Shown piece after piece: positions 18,188 through 25,384 of a DNA stretch of 51,864 nucleotides. The translations under genes were made by a program, and so were the position numbers. The DNA comes from an uncultured Prevotella sp. (GTDB lineage: Bacteria > Bacteroidota > Bacteroidia > Bacteroidales > Bacteroidaceae). The notes beneath the pieces were generated by a model. It did no database searches. It had not been told where the DNA came from and saw only the letters and a list, made by a program, of their open reading frames with translations. The stretch is taken from positions 1-51,864 of the forward strand of contig CADBVZ010000016.1 of NCBI GenBank assembly GCA_902798285.1. The letters run 5' to 3'. Every line of letters begins with the position of its first letter. Within the stretch, counting starts at the first letter, position 1.

Positions 18188-19831
18188 ATGATGAAACTGC
18201 GACACATATTACTAAACTTGCTCATTGTCATGGTTCCAACATGGACAATGGCCAACCCACATGCTGAAGAACTCAGCACCTTGTATTACACGCTCGACAG
18301 TCTGATAGAGCACCAGTCAGAAATCATTGCCCAGAAGAAAAACCGTATCCAGACGATTACCGATGGCATGAACAGCCTGAGCCTGACGCCCGAACAACTG
18401 TTCAGCCTGAACAACAGGTTGTACGACGAGTACCTGGCCTTTAACTTCGACTCGGCCCTCTGTTATATTAAAAAGAATGTGGATGTGCAACAGTCGTTAG
18501 GTAATCCCGATCTGGCAGCTGGCAGTCTGATACGTATGGCCCATATTCTGGCTGTCTCGGGACTGTTCGACAAGGCCGACCGTATGCTCGACCAGATAGA
18601 CATCAGTCAGCTGAGTACAGAGTGTAAGGTGGAATACTTCAACCAGCGTGGCGAACTGAACCTGTATCGCTCGGAGATGGCCGAATATACTCCCTACTTC
18701 CAGGAATACACCGACAGCTCACAGTATTATCGGCAACTCATCCTAAAAATAGCCCCTAAGGATTCTTACGACTATATCTTCAACCAGGCCACCTATATCA
18801 GTGAAAAAGGTGATAATGATGGTGCTATCAAGATGCTTGAAGCCTATATGAAGAATCTGAAACAGGGAGAGCGCCGCTATAGCATCGTTACCAGCACACT
18901 GGCCTATTTCTATTCAAAGAAGGACGAGGCCCAACTACAGGAACGTTATTTCCTGTTGAGTGCCATCAGCGATATGAAAGGGGCCATCCTCGAGAACAAC
19001 TCCCTCCGTCGACTATCCATCATCCTTCTCGACCGAGGCGACTTCAAAAAAGCCTACGAATATCTGCTTTGTGCCAGCAACGACGCCAGACAATACGGTA
19101 GCCGACTGCGCAGCATGCAGGCCGCTCGCATCTCACCACTCATCACACAGGCCTACGACATGGAGCGCGCACTCACTCAGCACCGCACCAACCTGCTGCT
19201 GATCATCCTGTCGGTCATCACACTGCTGCTGATAGGTACCGTCGTCTATATCCTGTCGCTCATCAAGAAGCGTCATCAAGCCAACATCAAGATCAGTAAG
19301 ATGAATGCAGAACTATCGCTCCACAACGAGGAGATAGAGCGTATGAACAACCAGATGAAGGAGAGCAACCGTATTAAAGACGAATACATCGGTCGATTCC
19401 TGGAGTTGAGCAGTAACCTTATCCTCAAGAACGAGGAGCGGTCAAAGGTACTCAACCGATTGGCGCGCGACCGTAAACTGGAACTCCTGTATGGCGAACT
19501 GAAAAGTCAGAAGCCGCTCAACGAAAGCGTACACCTGTTCCACCAGAACTTCGACACCGCTTTCCTGAACATCTATCCCACGTTTATCTCTGAGGTCAAC
19601 CAACTGCTAACGGAGGATAACCAGTTTGAAGTCCATGAAGAGGCTGGCAAACTGACCACCGAACTCCGTATTCTGGCACTCATACGTCTGAACATCACCG
19701 ACAACCAGAAGATTGCCGATATCCTCCAGTCGAGCATCACCACCATATACACCTACCGCTCAAAACTTAAGTCGAAGGCCAAGTCAAAAGCTACCTTCGA
19801 AGATGATGTCCGACGAATAGAAACGTATTAA
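18188..19831 (+). CDS. SusR-like membrane-spanning transcriptional regulator
   Basis: This 547-residue protein has a signal or first membrane segment (about 1-22) and a helical, TPR-like periplasmic region (about 25-330). A clear transmembrane segment follows (TNLLLIILSVITLLLIGTVV, about 337-356), then a coiled coil and a C-terminal helix-turn-helix domain (LRILALIRLNITDNQKIADI to SITTIYTYRSKLKSKAKSK). This layout is that of SusR and related DUF6377 proteins, which sense malto-oligosaccharide in the periplasm and activate sus genes directly. It is divergent from the susB operon with a shared control region, as expected for the regulator of this locus. It ends 9 bp from the convergent truncated gene. 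Confidence 0.85.
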   Translation: MMKLRHILLNLLIVMVPTWTMANPHAEELSTLYYTLDSLIEHQSEIIAQKKNRIQTITDGMNSLSLTPEQLFSLNNRLYDEYLAFNFDSALCYIKKNVDVQQSLGNPDLAAGSLIRMAHILAVSGLFDKADRMLDQIDISQLSTECKVEYFNQRGELNLYRSEMAEYTPYFQEYTDSSQYYRQLILKIAPKDSYDYIFNQATYISEKGDNDGAIKMLEAYMKNLKQGERRYSIVTSTLAYFYSKKDEAQLQERYFLLSAISDMKGAILENNSLRRLSIILLDRGDFKKAYEYLLCASNDARQYGSRLRSMQAARISPLITQAYDMERALTQHRTNLLLIILSVITLLLIGTVVYILSLIKKRHQANIKISKMNAELSLHNEEIERMNNQMKESNRIKDEYIGRFLELSSNLILKNEERSKVLNRLARDRKLELLYGELKSQKPLNESVHLFHQNFDTAFLNIYPTFISEVNQLLTEDNQFEVHEEAGKLTTELRILALIRLNITDNQKIADILQSSITTIYTYRSKLKSKAKSKATFEDDVRRIETY

Positions 19832-19840
19832 TCACGACTA

Positions 19841-20311
19841 TCACTGCATAAACCGCAGTGTTTTGGCCTGCTCCATCATCATGTCGGCCAGTTTGCCGTT
19901 AGCATCACTTTCGCCATTGATGAGGTCGTAGAGTGATTTCAGACCATCACGCCCTCCGTCGTGCTTCAGCACGTAGACCAGACAGAGATATTGCAGGGCC
20001 GTGTTCGACGAGAGGATGTCGAGGTCGGTGAGGGCCAGTTGTGAGATGGCCAGTTGGTAGGCATCATCGCTGTTCTCGTCGATAAAGTGCTGAACATCAC
20101 CAAGGGTTTCAAGTTTGAAGGACTCAAGCACCGGCAGATACGACATCATCGAAACTGGGAATATCTCTGCCTGGTTGACGGCAGCGATGCGGCGGTTCAG
20201 ACGGTCAAAGGGCTGCAAATCAAGATAGCCCCGGAACGTCTCGGCCGACAACGGTACGTCATCGAGTTTGCCATTCTTTACCAGTGCCAGCATCTGACGG
20301 CGATAGTCGGT
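19841..20311 (-). CDS. 5'-truncated protein of unknown function
   Basis: An ATG-initiated reading of 150 residues begins at 20293, but the protein-like frame continues upstream (TDYRRQ before MLALVKNGKL) right up to 20311. There it meets the displaced nadB fragment, which lies on the opposite strand. I read it as the C-terminal part of a longer gene cut at this junction. The sequence is helical, with no signal peptide and no motif that I recognise; repeated Leu/Ala/Asp patterns (LAISQLALTDLDILSSNTAL) resemble helical-repeat proteins. Whether a product is still made is unknown. It is convergent with the SusR-like gene with a 9-bp gap, so it probably came with the starch locus. Confidence 0.6.
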   Translation of the reverse strand, partial: TDYRRQMLALVKNGKLDDVPLSAETFRGYLDLQPFDRLNRRIAAVNQAEIFPVSMMSYLPVLESFKLETLGDVQHFIDENSDDAYQLAISQLALTDLDILSSNTALQYLCLVYVLKHDGGRDGLKSLYDLINGESDANGKLADMMMEQAKTLRFMQ

Positions 20312-20509
20312 CGTGCCTGGGATCGACTCGACATGCTCTACGAGGAAACCGAACGCCTCTTCAAACGCGTCAAGGCATCGAAGGACATCTGCGAATTGCG
20401 TAATATGATCAATGTGGGTTATCTCATTACCCGCTGGGCTTTAGAGCGCAAGGAGTGTCGCGGACTGCACTACACCACCGACTACCCCGTTCACGCTTAC
20501 GATAAGTAG
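20312..20509 (+). pseudogene. displaced 3' fragment of nadB (direct repeat copy 2)
   Basis: This stretch encodes the last 65 residues of L-aspartate oxidase, from RAWDRLDMLYEETERLF to DYPVHAYDK, with a TAG stop. It is identical to the NadB encoded at 6741-8327 except Phe to Tyr, yet differs at about 30 of 198 bases, almost all silent. It has no start and cannot make an oxidase. Silent divergence with a conserved protein means that the two copies evolved separately under selection, not by decay after a local duplication. The copy therefore marks a recombination boundary (or an assembly join) at 20311/20312. Confidence 0.9.
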
Positions 20510-20550
20510 GAGATAACCAGCATCGTCAGGTCATCGCTCTGCTCTGTGTC
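20497..20550 (-). pseudogene. C-terminal tail of a SpoIIE/PP2C-type phosphatase
   Basis: On the minus strand, in the frame starting at 20550, the sequence reads DTEQSDDLTMLVIS before running into the nadB fragment and a stop at 20497. The DD(L/I)T-x-LV(I/L) ending is the usual last strand of SpoIIE/RsbU-type PP2C phosphatases, in which the Asp binds metal. The rest of the gene is missing. It begins only 7 bp after the stop of the RsbW-like gene, a common partner of such phosphatases, so a phosphatase gene body has probably been deleted here. Confidence 0.55.
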
Positions 20551-20557
20551 CTATACT

Positions 20558-20947
20558 TTATATTTTCAAAGATACGGTAAGTACATTTTCGCCCTGAGTG
20601 TACTCATATTCTATATGTTCAGCCTTCTGGATAACCAGGAAGATGCCTAATCCGCCCGGTTTTCGTTCTTCCAACGGCTTTGACACATCGGGGGGTGTAT
20701 GCTCCAGTGGATTAAACGCCACACCTCCATCGCGGAAACGAAACGTGACATGCTCTTTATCGCGCATAATCCCCACATCGAGGTAATCGCTTCCAGAATA
20801 GTTCACCACATTGACCACCAGCTCCTCGACCACCAGGCGAACCGTATAAAGCGTCCCGCCCAACGACACCATCTCCTCAGCCTTAAGAATCTTATCGATA
20901 ATGTCAAGAGTCTTGTCCTGAATAGGACTAAAATGAAACCAGGTCAT
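20558..20947 (-). CDS. RsbW-like serine/threonine kinase (anti-sigma type ATPase)
   Basis: A 129-residue GHKL ATPase of the HATPase_c_2 kind. It shows the N-box (VVEELVVNVVNYS, Glu and Asn at about 41-46), G1 (FRDGGVAFNP, Asp at 73) and G2 (KPGGLGIFL, about 97-104). Proteins of this type phosphorylate STAS-domain antagonists in partner-switching circuits, and SpoIIE-like phosphatases reverse that. Here the phosphatase survives only as a tail directly downstream and no STAS protein is visible, so the circuit is incomplete in this window. It may act with partners encoded elsewhere. Confidence 0.85.
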   Translation of the reverse strand: MTWFHFSPIQDKTLDIIDKILKAEEMVSLGGTLYTVRLVVEELVVNVVNYSGSDYLDVGIMRDKEHVTFRFRDGGVAFNPLEHTPPDVSKPLEERKPGGLGIFLVIQKAEHIEYEYTQGENVLTVSLKI

Positions 20948-21113
20948 AGTGGATTGTTGCTCACTTCTGTTGTTGTATGCATTGTTGTTAAACTCTGTTT
21001 GTCTTAAGTTTCAGTGGGTAAAGTTACGTTTTTTCTTTTATTGACATCACATTTCACCTTTGAATTTATTATTTTTAACTTTTATAGAGATAAGGGTTAT
21101 CACATTTTTTTCA

Positions 21114-21121
21114 TATCTTTG
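21114..21121 (+). promoter_or_regulatory. -7 element for the BACON lipoprotein gene
   Basis: TATCTTTG lies 19 bp upstream of the ATG at 21141. No TTTG is present at the ideal upstream spacing. The element supports ATG 21141 over the upstream in-frame ATG at 21060. Confidence 0.6.
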
Positions 21122-21140
21122 CACCGACTATCATAGAACA

Positions 21141-22721
21141 ATGAACATGAAGACAACAAAATACATCATATTGCTCCTAATGCTGACAGTATTGGGAAGT
21201 AGTTTCTATTCCTGCAGCAGCGACGATTACGAAAGCCGCTTGAAAGAGCTGTTGATTAGCGACCTGGAGTTCGGAACCTCTGCCAATACCATCAAGATGC
21301 TGATGCGTGGCGAGGACCTATCGAACTATGAAATCCAGCAATCCGACTCTGATAGTGCCACTTGGTACAATGCCTGGATAGAGTACTCCACCTCTAACAT
21401 CTGCGTGAGCGTAGAGGCCAACACATCCTATGATTCCCGTACGGCCAATATCACCCTGAAAGATATCAAGGATGGCTATACCCGTTCGTTCAAGATTACT
21501 CAGGCGCAGCGCGACGCCATCATTGTTGAAGGCGATACATGTACAGCCCCTGCCGACGGTGGCGATGTATTTATCGAAGTGAAGCATAACATTAACTATA
21601 CGGTAACCATCCCCGAGAGTTGTACCTGGATCAAGAAGAAGACCAGCAGCACCCGTGGCCTCACTACCGACTCCGTGGCGCTCACCATCTCGAAGAACAA
21701 CAGCGGAAACGCACGCAGTGGCTCCATCAATATCAAGAACGAGGACGGATCCATCTACAGAACGGTCAAAATCAATCAGAAGTTTACGCCAAGCTACAAC
21801 TTCGAGAAGACCGAATACACCGTCGACGAGCTGTCGCAGGAGATCAGTGTCAGCTACAGTTCTAACGTCAAGTTCAACGTCTCTGCCAGCGACAGTTGGA
21901 TTACCATTGGCAATCAGACCGTTACCGACGATTCGAACTACGTACAAATACTGAATGTGGAGGAGTTCACCAAGAAGAAGGATAGTCGAACCGCCACGGT
22001 CGACTTCTTAGCATACGTTCAGAAGGCAGTAGGCGATAAGGTAACCGAGGTGAAGCAGACCCTCACCATTACCCAGAACCGCACGCTGTATATCCCCGAC
22101 GACACCATCCAGGTGCAGTATGGCGACAGTGCCGTCATCAGTGTGACTAACACTGGTGGATACAGTCTCATATGGAGCTCTGACGACAAAAGTGAGTTTA
22201 CCGTCGATACCACCGGCCAGGTAAAGTGTGTGGGAGCCGATGGCGATGAAAAGGCCGTTATCACGGTGAAGTCGAAGGACGGCAAGTATTCCGACCAGAT
22301 CATTGCTGTGGTCGACAAACCCAAGGATCTCACTAAGTACCTGAGTTGTAAATGGGATACCGGTTGGAAGGCTGTAGGTACGGACACCACCTATACCGTG
22401 GGTTGCAGCATCTCGATGGCAGAGGGTGGTCCAAGCATCACACTCACGGGCTATACCTTCTATAACGACAATTCTACCGTAGAGACCGTCAGTTGGGATG
22501 GCAAGACCCTCAGTGCCAAGGGAACCGTCTCGACTACCGACATGTGGATAGGCTCGAAGAAGGACTACTACATCGAGTGGACCTACACCTATATGAAGGA
22601 TACCTATACGTGTAAGTACACCATGGACAAGACGCTCACCATCACCAAGCAGTCGTCTTCCACCTCCTCCAGCCGCTCGCGCTCCCGCTCCGCCCGCTCA
22701 AAAAATTATCGACGAAGATAA
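21141..22721 (+). CDS. BACON/Ig-like repeat lipoprotein with Arg/Ser tail
   Basis: The start is taken at 21141 because a promoter element lies at 21114-21121. The 526-residue protein has a signal peptide with a lipobox-like SFYSCSSDD. Three BACON-type beta-sandwich domains follow (about 30-135, 140-220 and 225-325; typical endings are FKITQ, VKINQ and LTITQ). Then come a bacterial Ig-like domain (VQYGDSAVISVTNTGGYSL to AVITVKSKDGKYSDQI) and a C-terminal beta region with DTTYTV and WTYTYMKDTYTCKYT. BACON domains often bind mucin or glycans, or act as spacers at the surface. The last 22 residues are almost entirely Ser and Arg (with runs such as SRSRSRSARS), which is unusual. The ligand is unknown. 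Confidence 0.8.
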   Translation: MNMKTTKYIILLLMLTVLGSSFYSCSSDDYESRLKELLISDLEFGTSANTIKMLMRGEDLSNYEIQQSDSDSATWYNAWIEYSTSNICVSVEANTSYDSRTANITLKDIKDGYTRSFKITQAQRDAIIVEGDTCTAPADGGDVFIEVKHNINYTVTIPESCTWIKKKTSSTRGLTTDSVALTISKNNSGNARSGSINIKNEDGSIYRTVKINQKFTPSYNFEKTEYTVDELSQEISVSYSSNVKFNVSASDSWITIGNQTVTDDSNYVQILNVEEFTKKKDSRTATVDFLAYVQKAVGDKVTEVKQTLTITQNRTLYIPDDTIQVQYGDSAVISVTNTGGYSLIWSSDDKSEFTVDTTGQVKCVGADGDEKAVITVKSKDGKYSDQIIAVVDKPKDLTKYLSCKWDTGWKAVGTDTTYTVGCSISMAEGGPSITLTGYTFYNDNSTVETVSWDGKTLSAKGTVSTTDMWIGSKKDYYIEWTYTYMKDTYTCKYTMDKTLTITKQSSSTSSSRSRSRSARSKNYRRR

Positions 22722-22752
22722 AATGTCTCAGTTATTTCCGTCCGTTTGGGGC

Positions 22753-22903
22753 CAACACCTAACACCATCTTTGTGGTAATTACCAACGGATGTTACCTGT
22801 TATGTTAGGTGTTTGTTAGGGGTTATGTTAGGGGTTTATTACCACTTGCGGTCCATAACCTTTTTTGTTTCAAGCACTTAGCAAATTTGAGTGTTAGGTG
22901 TTG
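22753..22903. repeat. cluster of GTTAGG-type short repeats
   Basis: CAACACCTAACAC (22753-22765) is the exact reverse complement of GTGTTAGGTGTTG (22891-22903). Between them lie three near-tandem units of TGTTAGGGGTTA type starting at 22803, 22814 and 22826, and a perfect 10-bp palindrome GGTAATTACC (22775-22784). The gap 22722-23186 contains no convincing gene. Confidence 0.65.
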
Positions 22904-23009
22904 AGGAGTTTAAGATATTTCCATACGTTTTGTTGTATATTCCACGAAGGTCCATTGTTGTATAATCATGCATGTTCTGCAAGAATATGCAATCACCAAA
23001 AACGCTCCG

Positions 23010-23064
23010 ACTTTAGACGGAGTAAAGTGGGACTTTAGTCGGAGTAAACCCCTACTTTACTCCG
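23010..23064. repeat. ACTTTAG-CGGAGTAAA direct repeats with inverted third copy
   Basis: ACTTTAGACGGAGTAAA (23010-23026) and ACTTTAGTCGGAGTAAA (23032-23048) are 22 bp apart. TTTACTCCG (23056-23064) is the inverted half. No gene overlaps. It could be a mobile small repeat or a structured RNA; the sequence does not decide. Confidence 0.6.
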
Positions 23065-23186
23065 GGCAAAGTTCCAGCCTCTAACGTCCTTTCAAAAACT
23101 GCATATATATCCAAAACTATCTATCTTTCTTGGATAGTATTGAAGTATATGCGAACGTTTGGAACGAAAATCTGTTTTAAATCTTA

Positions 23187-23831
23187 TTAAATGATATAGG
23201 GATGGGCGACGTAGTTCCACATGGCGCTACGAACGTCGATCATGTATTTCAGGTTATGGAAATTGTCGATCACCCAACGACCGTCTTCATAGACGAGATC
23301 TACGCGTGCCGGAGTATAAGTATCATCCTCGTAGACAGTAAAGGCAACGGAGGCGCGCTTCACAGGACTGAGCAAGTCGACATATTCAACCTCAAACTCA
23401 TCGAAAGAGGGAAGCGTACCGGAATAGCGTGTCATCGACCAATGATCAATCTCAAAGAAGAGTGTTCCTGTCTGCTCTTCCTTATAACGGACCGTCATCA
23501 GCAAATTGTTCCATGACTTTGAACAGAACACCTTGTCGAACAGTTCATTCTCATAGGAGCCTCCACGAATCATATACTCTGCCCTGAGCAAGCGGTAGAT
23601 GTTCTTAACCTGATTGAGAACAACGCCACGCTCCGCCTCCTCACTCATCTCTGAGGTCAGAGAGTCGGGGGTTACCAAACTGACGGTATCCTCCTCGACG
23701 GTCGTAACAGTCTGATTTGACTGATTACTACGATCGTGACAACCGGTCGTCAGCACGGCCAGCATCATGCCCCAAAAGGCTGTTTTTATGATTCCTAATT
23801 TACTCAAAAGAACAATACGGTTGCTAATCAT
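23187..23831 (-). CDS. small lipoprotein, NTF2/DUF3828-like
   Basis: A 214-residue protein with a signal peptide and lipobox VLTTGC (Cys at about 31). The mature part has an acidic low-complexity linker, then helices (VKNIYRLLRAEYMIRGG) and strands ending in VDLVYEDGRWVIDNFHNLKY. The pattern of a helical start, then V-D-L-x-x-E-x-G-x-W-x-I-D-N-F, resembles DUF3828-type NTF2-fold proteins. This is a pattern-level call only. It has its own promoter, lies downstream of the efflux-operon terminator and is probably monocistronic. The function is unknown. Confidence 0.7.
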   Translation of the reverse strand: MISNRIVLLSKLGIIKTAFWGMMLAVLTTGCHDRSNQSNQTVTTVEEDTVSLVTPDSLTSEMSEEAERGVVLNQVKNIYRLLRAEYMIRGGSYENELFDKVFCSKSWNNLLMTVRYKEEQTGTLFFEIDHWSMTRYSGTLPSFDEFEVEYVDLLSPVKRASVAFTVYEDDTYTPARVDLVYEDGRWVIDNFHNLKYMIDVRSAMWNYVAHPYII

Positions 23832-23847
23832 TGATTAATTTCGGCTG

Positions 23848-23879
23848 CAAAGTTACGATAATAATTCGAAACTTGCAAG
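23848..23879 (-). promoter_or_regulatory. promoter of the 23187-23831 lipoprotein gene
   Basis: Minus strand: TAACTTTG (23848-23855), with CTTG (23876-23879, one mismatch from TTTG) 20 bp upstream. The ATG is 16 bp downstream. Confidence 0.65.
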
Positions 23880-23901
23880 CATTTGGCAAAAAAAAATAAA
23901 A

Positions 23902-23930
23902 AAGTCCTGAAACAATTGACTTCAGGACTT
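23902..23930 (-). terminator. intrinsic terminator of the efflux operon
   Basis: AAGTCCTGAA (23902-23911) and TTCAGGACTT (23921-23930) form a perfect 10-bp stem around a 9-base loop. Read on the minus strand it is followed by a long T-rich tract (23883-23903). It lies 24 bp after the TolC-like stop. Confidence 0.9.
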
Positions 23931-23954
23931 TTTTTATGGATTTACTTGAACGGA

Positions 23955-25364
23955 TTACTTCGTACCACCACCGAGGGCGATGTAGAGGGAGATGATGGCC
24001 TGAGCACCGTTATACATGTTGGTTGCCTCGTTGAGCTGGGCTGAAAGCAGACTCTCCTGGGCGGTCAGTACCTCGAGGTATGCGGCCTTACCATTGTCCA
24101 TCAGTTCGTGGGTGCCGAGGTAGGCTTCGTGGAGCACCTCTACCTGACGATGGTAGTAGTCGTGCATCTCGCGAGCTGCCTGACAGTCGGCGATGGCTTC
24201 GTTTACTTGGTTGCCGGCATCGATCACCGTCTGCACATATTTCTTCTTCAGGTTTTCTTCAGTCAACTTGCTGATCTTGTAGTTGGCATTAATCTGACCA
24301 CGGGCAAAGATGGGCTGCGTGAGCGAACCCACGAGCTGCCACAACAGCTTGCTGGGATTAACGAGTCCGCCATTATTGGTCCATCCGGCCTCTCCCGTCA
24401 GGGTGATGGTGGGATAGAAGGCGGCACGGGCTGCCTGCGTGTTATAGAAGGCCTCCTCCATGTAGTAGTTGGCCAAGCGGATATCGGGCCGGCGCTCCAG
24501 CATCATGGCGGGCACTCCGATCTTCATGTAGCGCTCCTCGAACAGGCGCTGACCTTCAGAGGCCGAGTGATAGTCCTCATCAGCGCTCCAATGAGAGCGT
24601 TCGATGTGCTGTGGTGTGATGCAGAGCAGACTGCAGATATCGTTCTCCACAGAACGTATGCTACGACGCGTGCTGACAATCTGCAGCTTCACACTGAGCC
24701 ACGACGACTCCTGCTGGTTGACAGCCGTCGAGAAGGTCTTTCCGTTCTCGTAGAGAGCCTGTTGCGTATCCAATGACACTTTCCACAGACTGTCGGTTTC
24801 GAGAAGGATGTCCAACTCGCGGTCGAGCAACTGGAGATAGAAGTACTGCTGGGCAATGGCACTGATGAGGTTCGAGCGTGTCGACTCCTCAGCCATCTGC
24901 GACTGCAACAGGACAGCCTTGGCAGCGCGTTTCTTATTGGTGTTGGAACCGAACACGTCGATATCCCACGACACATCCAGCGGCAAAGTGTAGCTCTTGG
25001 TGGCTTTCGCCCCGTCGAAACTTGAGAGGGCGCCCTGCGGCGAGAAGTAGAGCGACGGCAGGTAGGCCAGTTTTCTGGCCTTCAGCGCTATCTCACTCTT
25101 CTCAACATTGATACGAGCGGTTGCCATGTCGGTATTGTTGGCCAAGGCCTGCTCAATCAACTGCTGCAAAAGGGGATCGGTAAAGAACTCACGCCACGAC
25201 ATCTCGGCGATCGACGTTTCTCCCATGGCCGCCTTGATGCCCTGGTCGTTACCAAAGACATCGGCGGATTCCTCCACAGTCTTCTCATATTTATTATATA
25301 ATCCGCACCCCGTGAGCATCAGGCTCACGGCTGCAACTATGAAGATATTGCTTAATCTTTTCAT
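23955..25364 (-). CDS. TolC-like outer-membrane efflux lipoprotein (NodT/OprM family)
   Basis: A 469-residue outer-membrane channel subunit of a tripartite pump. The signal peptide ends in the lipobox MLTGC (Cys at about 20). The two outer-membrane efflux repeats are visible by their helix patterns (WREFFTDPLLQQLIEQALANN; LERRPDIRLANYYMEEAFYN; GQINANYKISKLTEENLKK). RRPDI is typical of the family. The ATG follows the stop of the RND pump gene by 20 bp; the A-rich leader AAAAAGGTAAAAAAGTA fills the gap. It is the last gene before the terminator. Confidence 0.93.
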   Translation of the reverse strand: MKRLSNIFIVAAVSLMLTGCGLYNKYEKTVEESADVFGNDQGIKAAMGETSIAEMSWREFFTDPLLQQLIEQALANNTDMATARINVEKSEIALKARKLAYLPSLYFSPQGALSSFDGAKATKSYTLPLDVSWDIDVFGSNTNKKRAAKAVLLQSQMAEESTRSNLISAIAQQYFYLQLLDRELDILLETDSLWKVSLDTQQALYENGKTFSTAVNQQESSWLSVKLQIVSTRRSIRSVENDICSLLCITPQHIERSHWSADEDYHSASEGQRLFEERYMKIGVPAMMLERRPDIRLANYYMEEAFYNTQAARAAFYPTITLTGEAGWTNNGGLVNPSKLLWQLVGSLTQPIFARGQINANYKISKLTEENLKKKYVQTVIDAGNQVNEAIADCQAAREMHDYYHRQVEVLHEAYLGTHELMDNGKAAYLEVLTAQESLLSAQLNEATNMYNGAQAIISLYIALGGGTK

Positions 25365-25384
25365 CTTTTTACTTTTTTACCTTT
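25365..25384 (-). promoter_or_regulatory. A-rich leader before the TolC-like gene
   Basis: On the coding strand the gap contains the same 17-mer (AAAAAGGTAAAAAAGTA) found twice, once imperfectly, before dacB. It fills the whole intercistronic space and probably helps translation initiation. Confidence 0.5.

Noticed and set aside
20054-20509. A 151-codon plus-strand open frame ending in NadB sequence
   Set aside because: Only the last 65 codons are NadB-like. The first part is antisense to the truncated gene at 19841-20311 and has no protein character, so it is not a real fusion gene.
8130-20509. A conventional ICE or phage inserted in nadB
   Set aside because: No integrase, excisionase, relaxase or conjugation gene is present between the repeats. 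The repeat is also long and diverged, unlike a short identical att core, so recombination is favoured.
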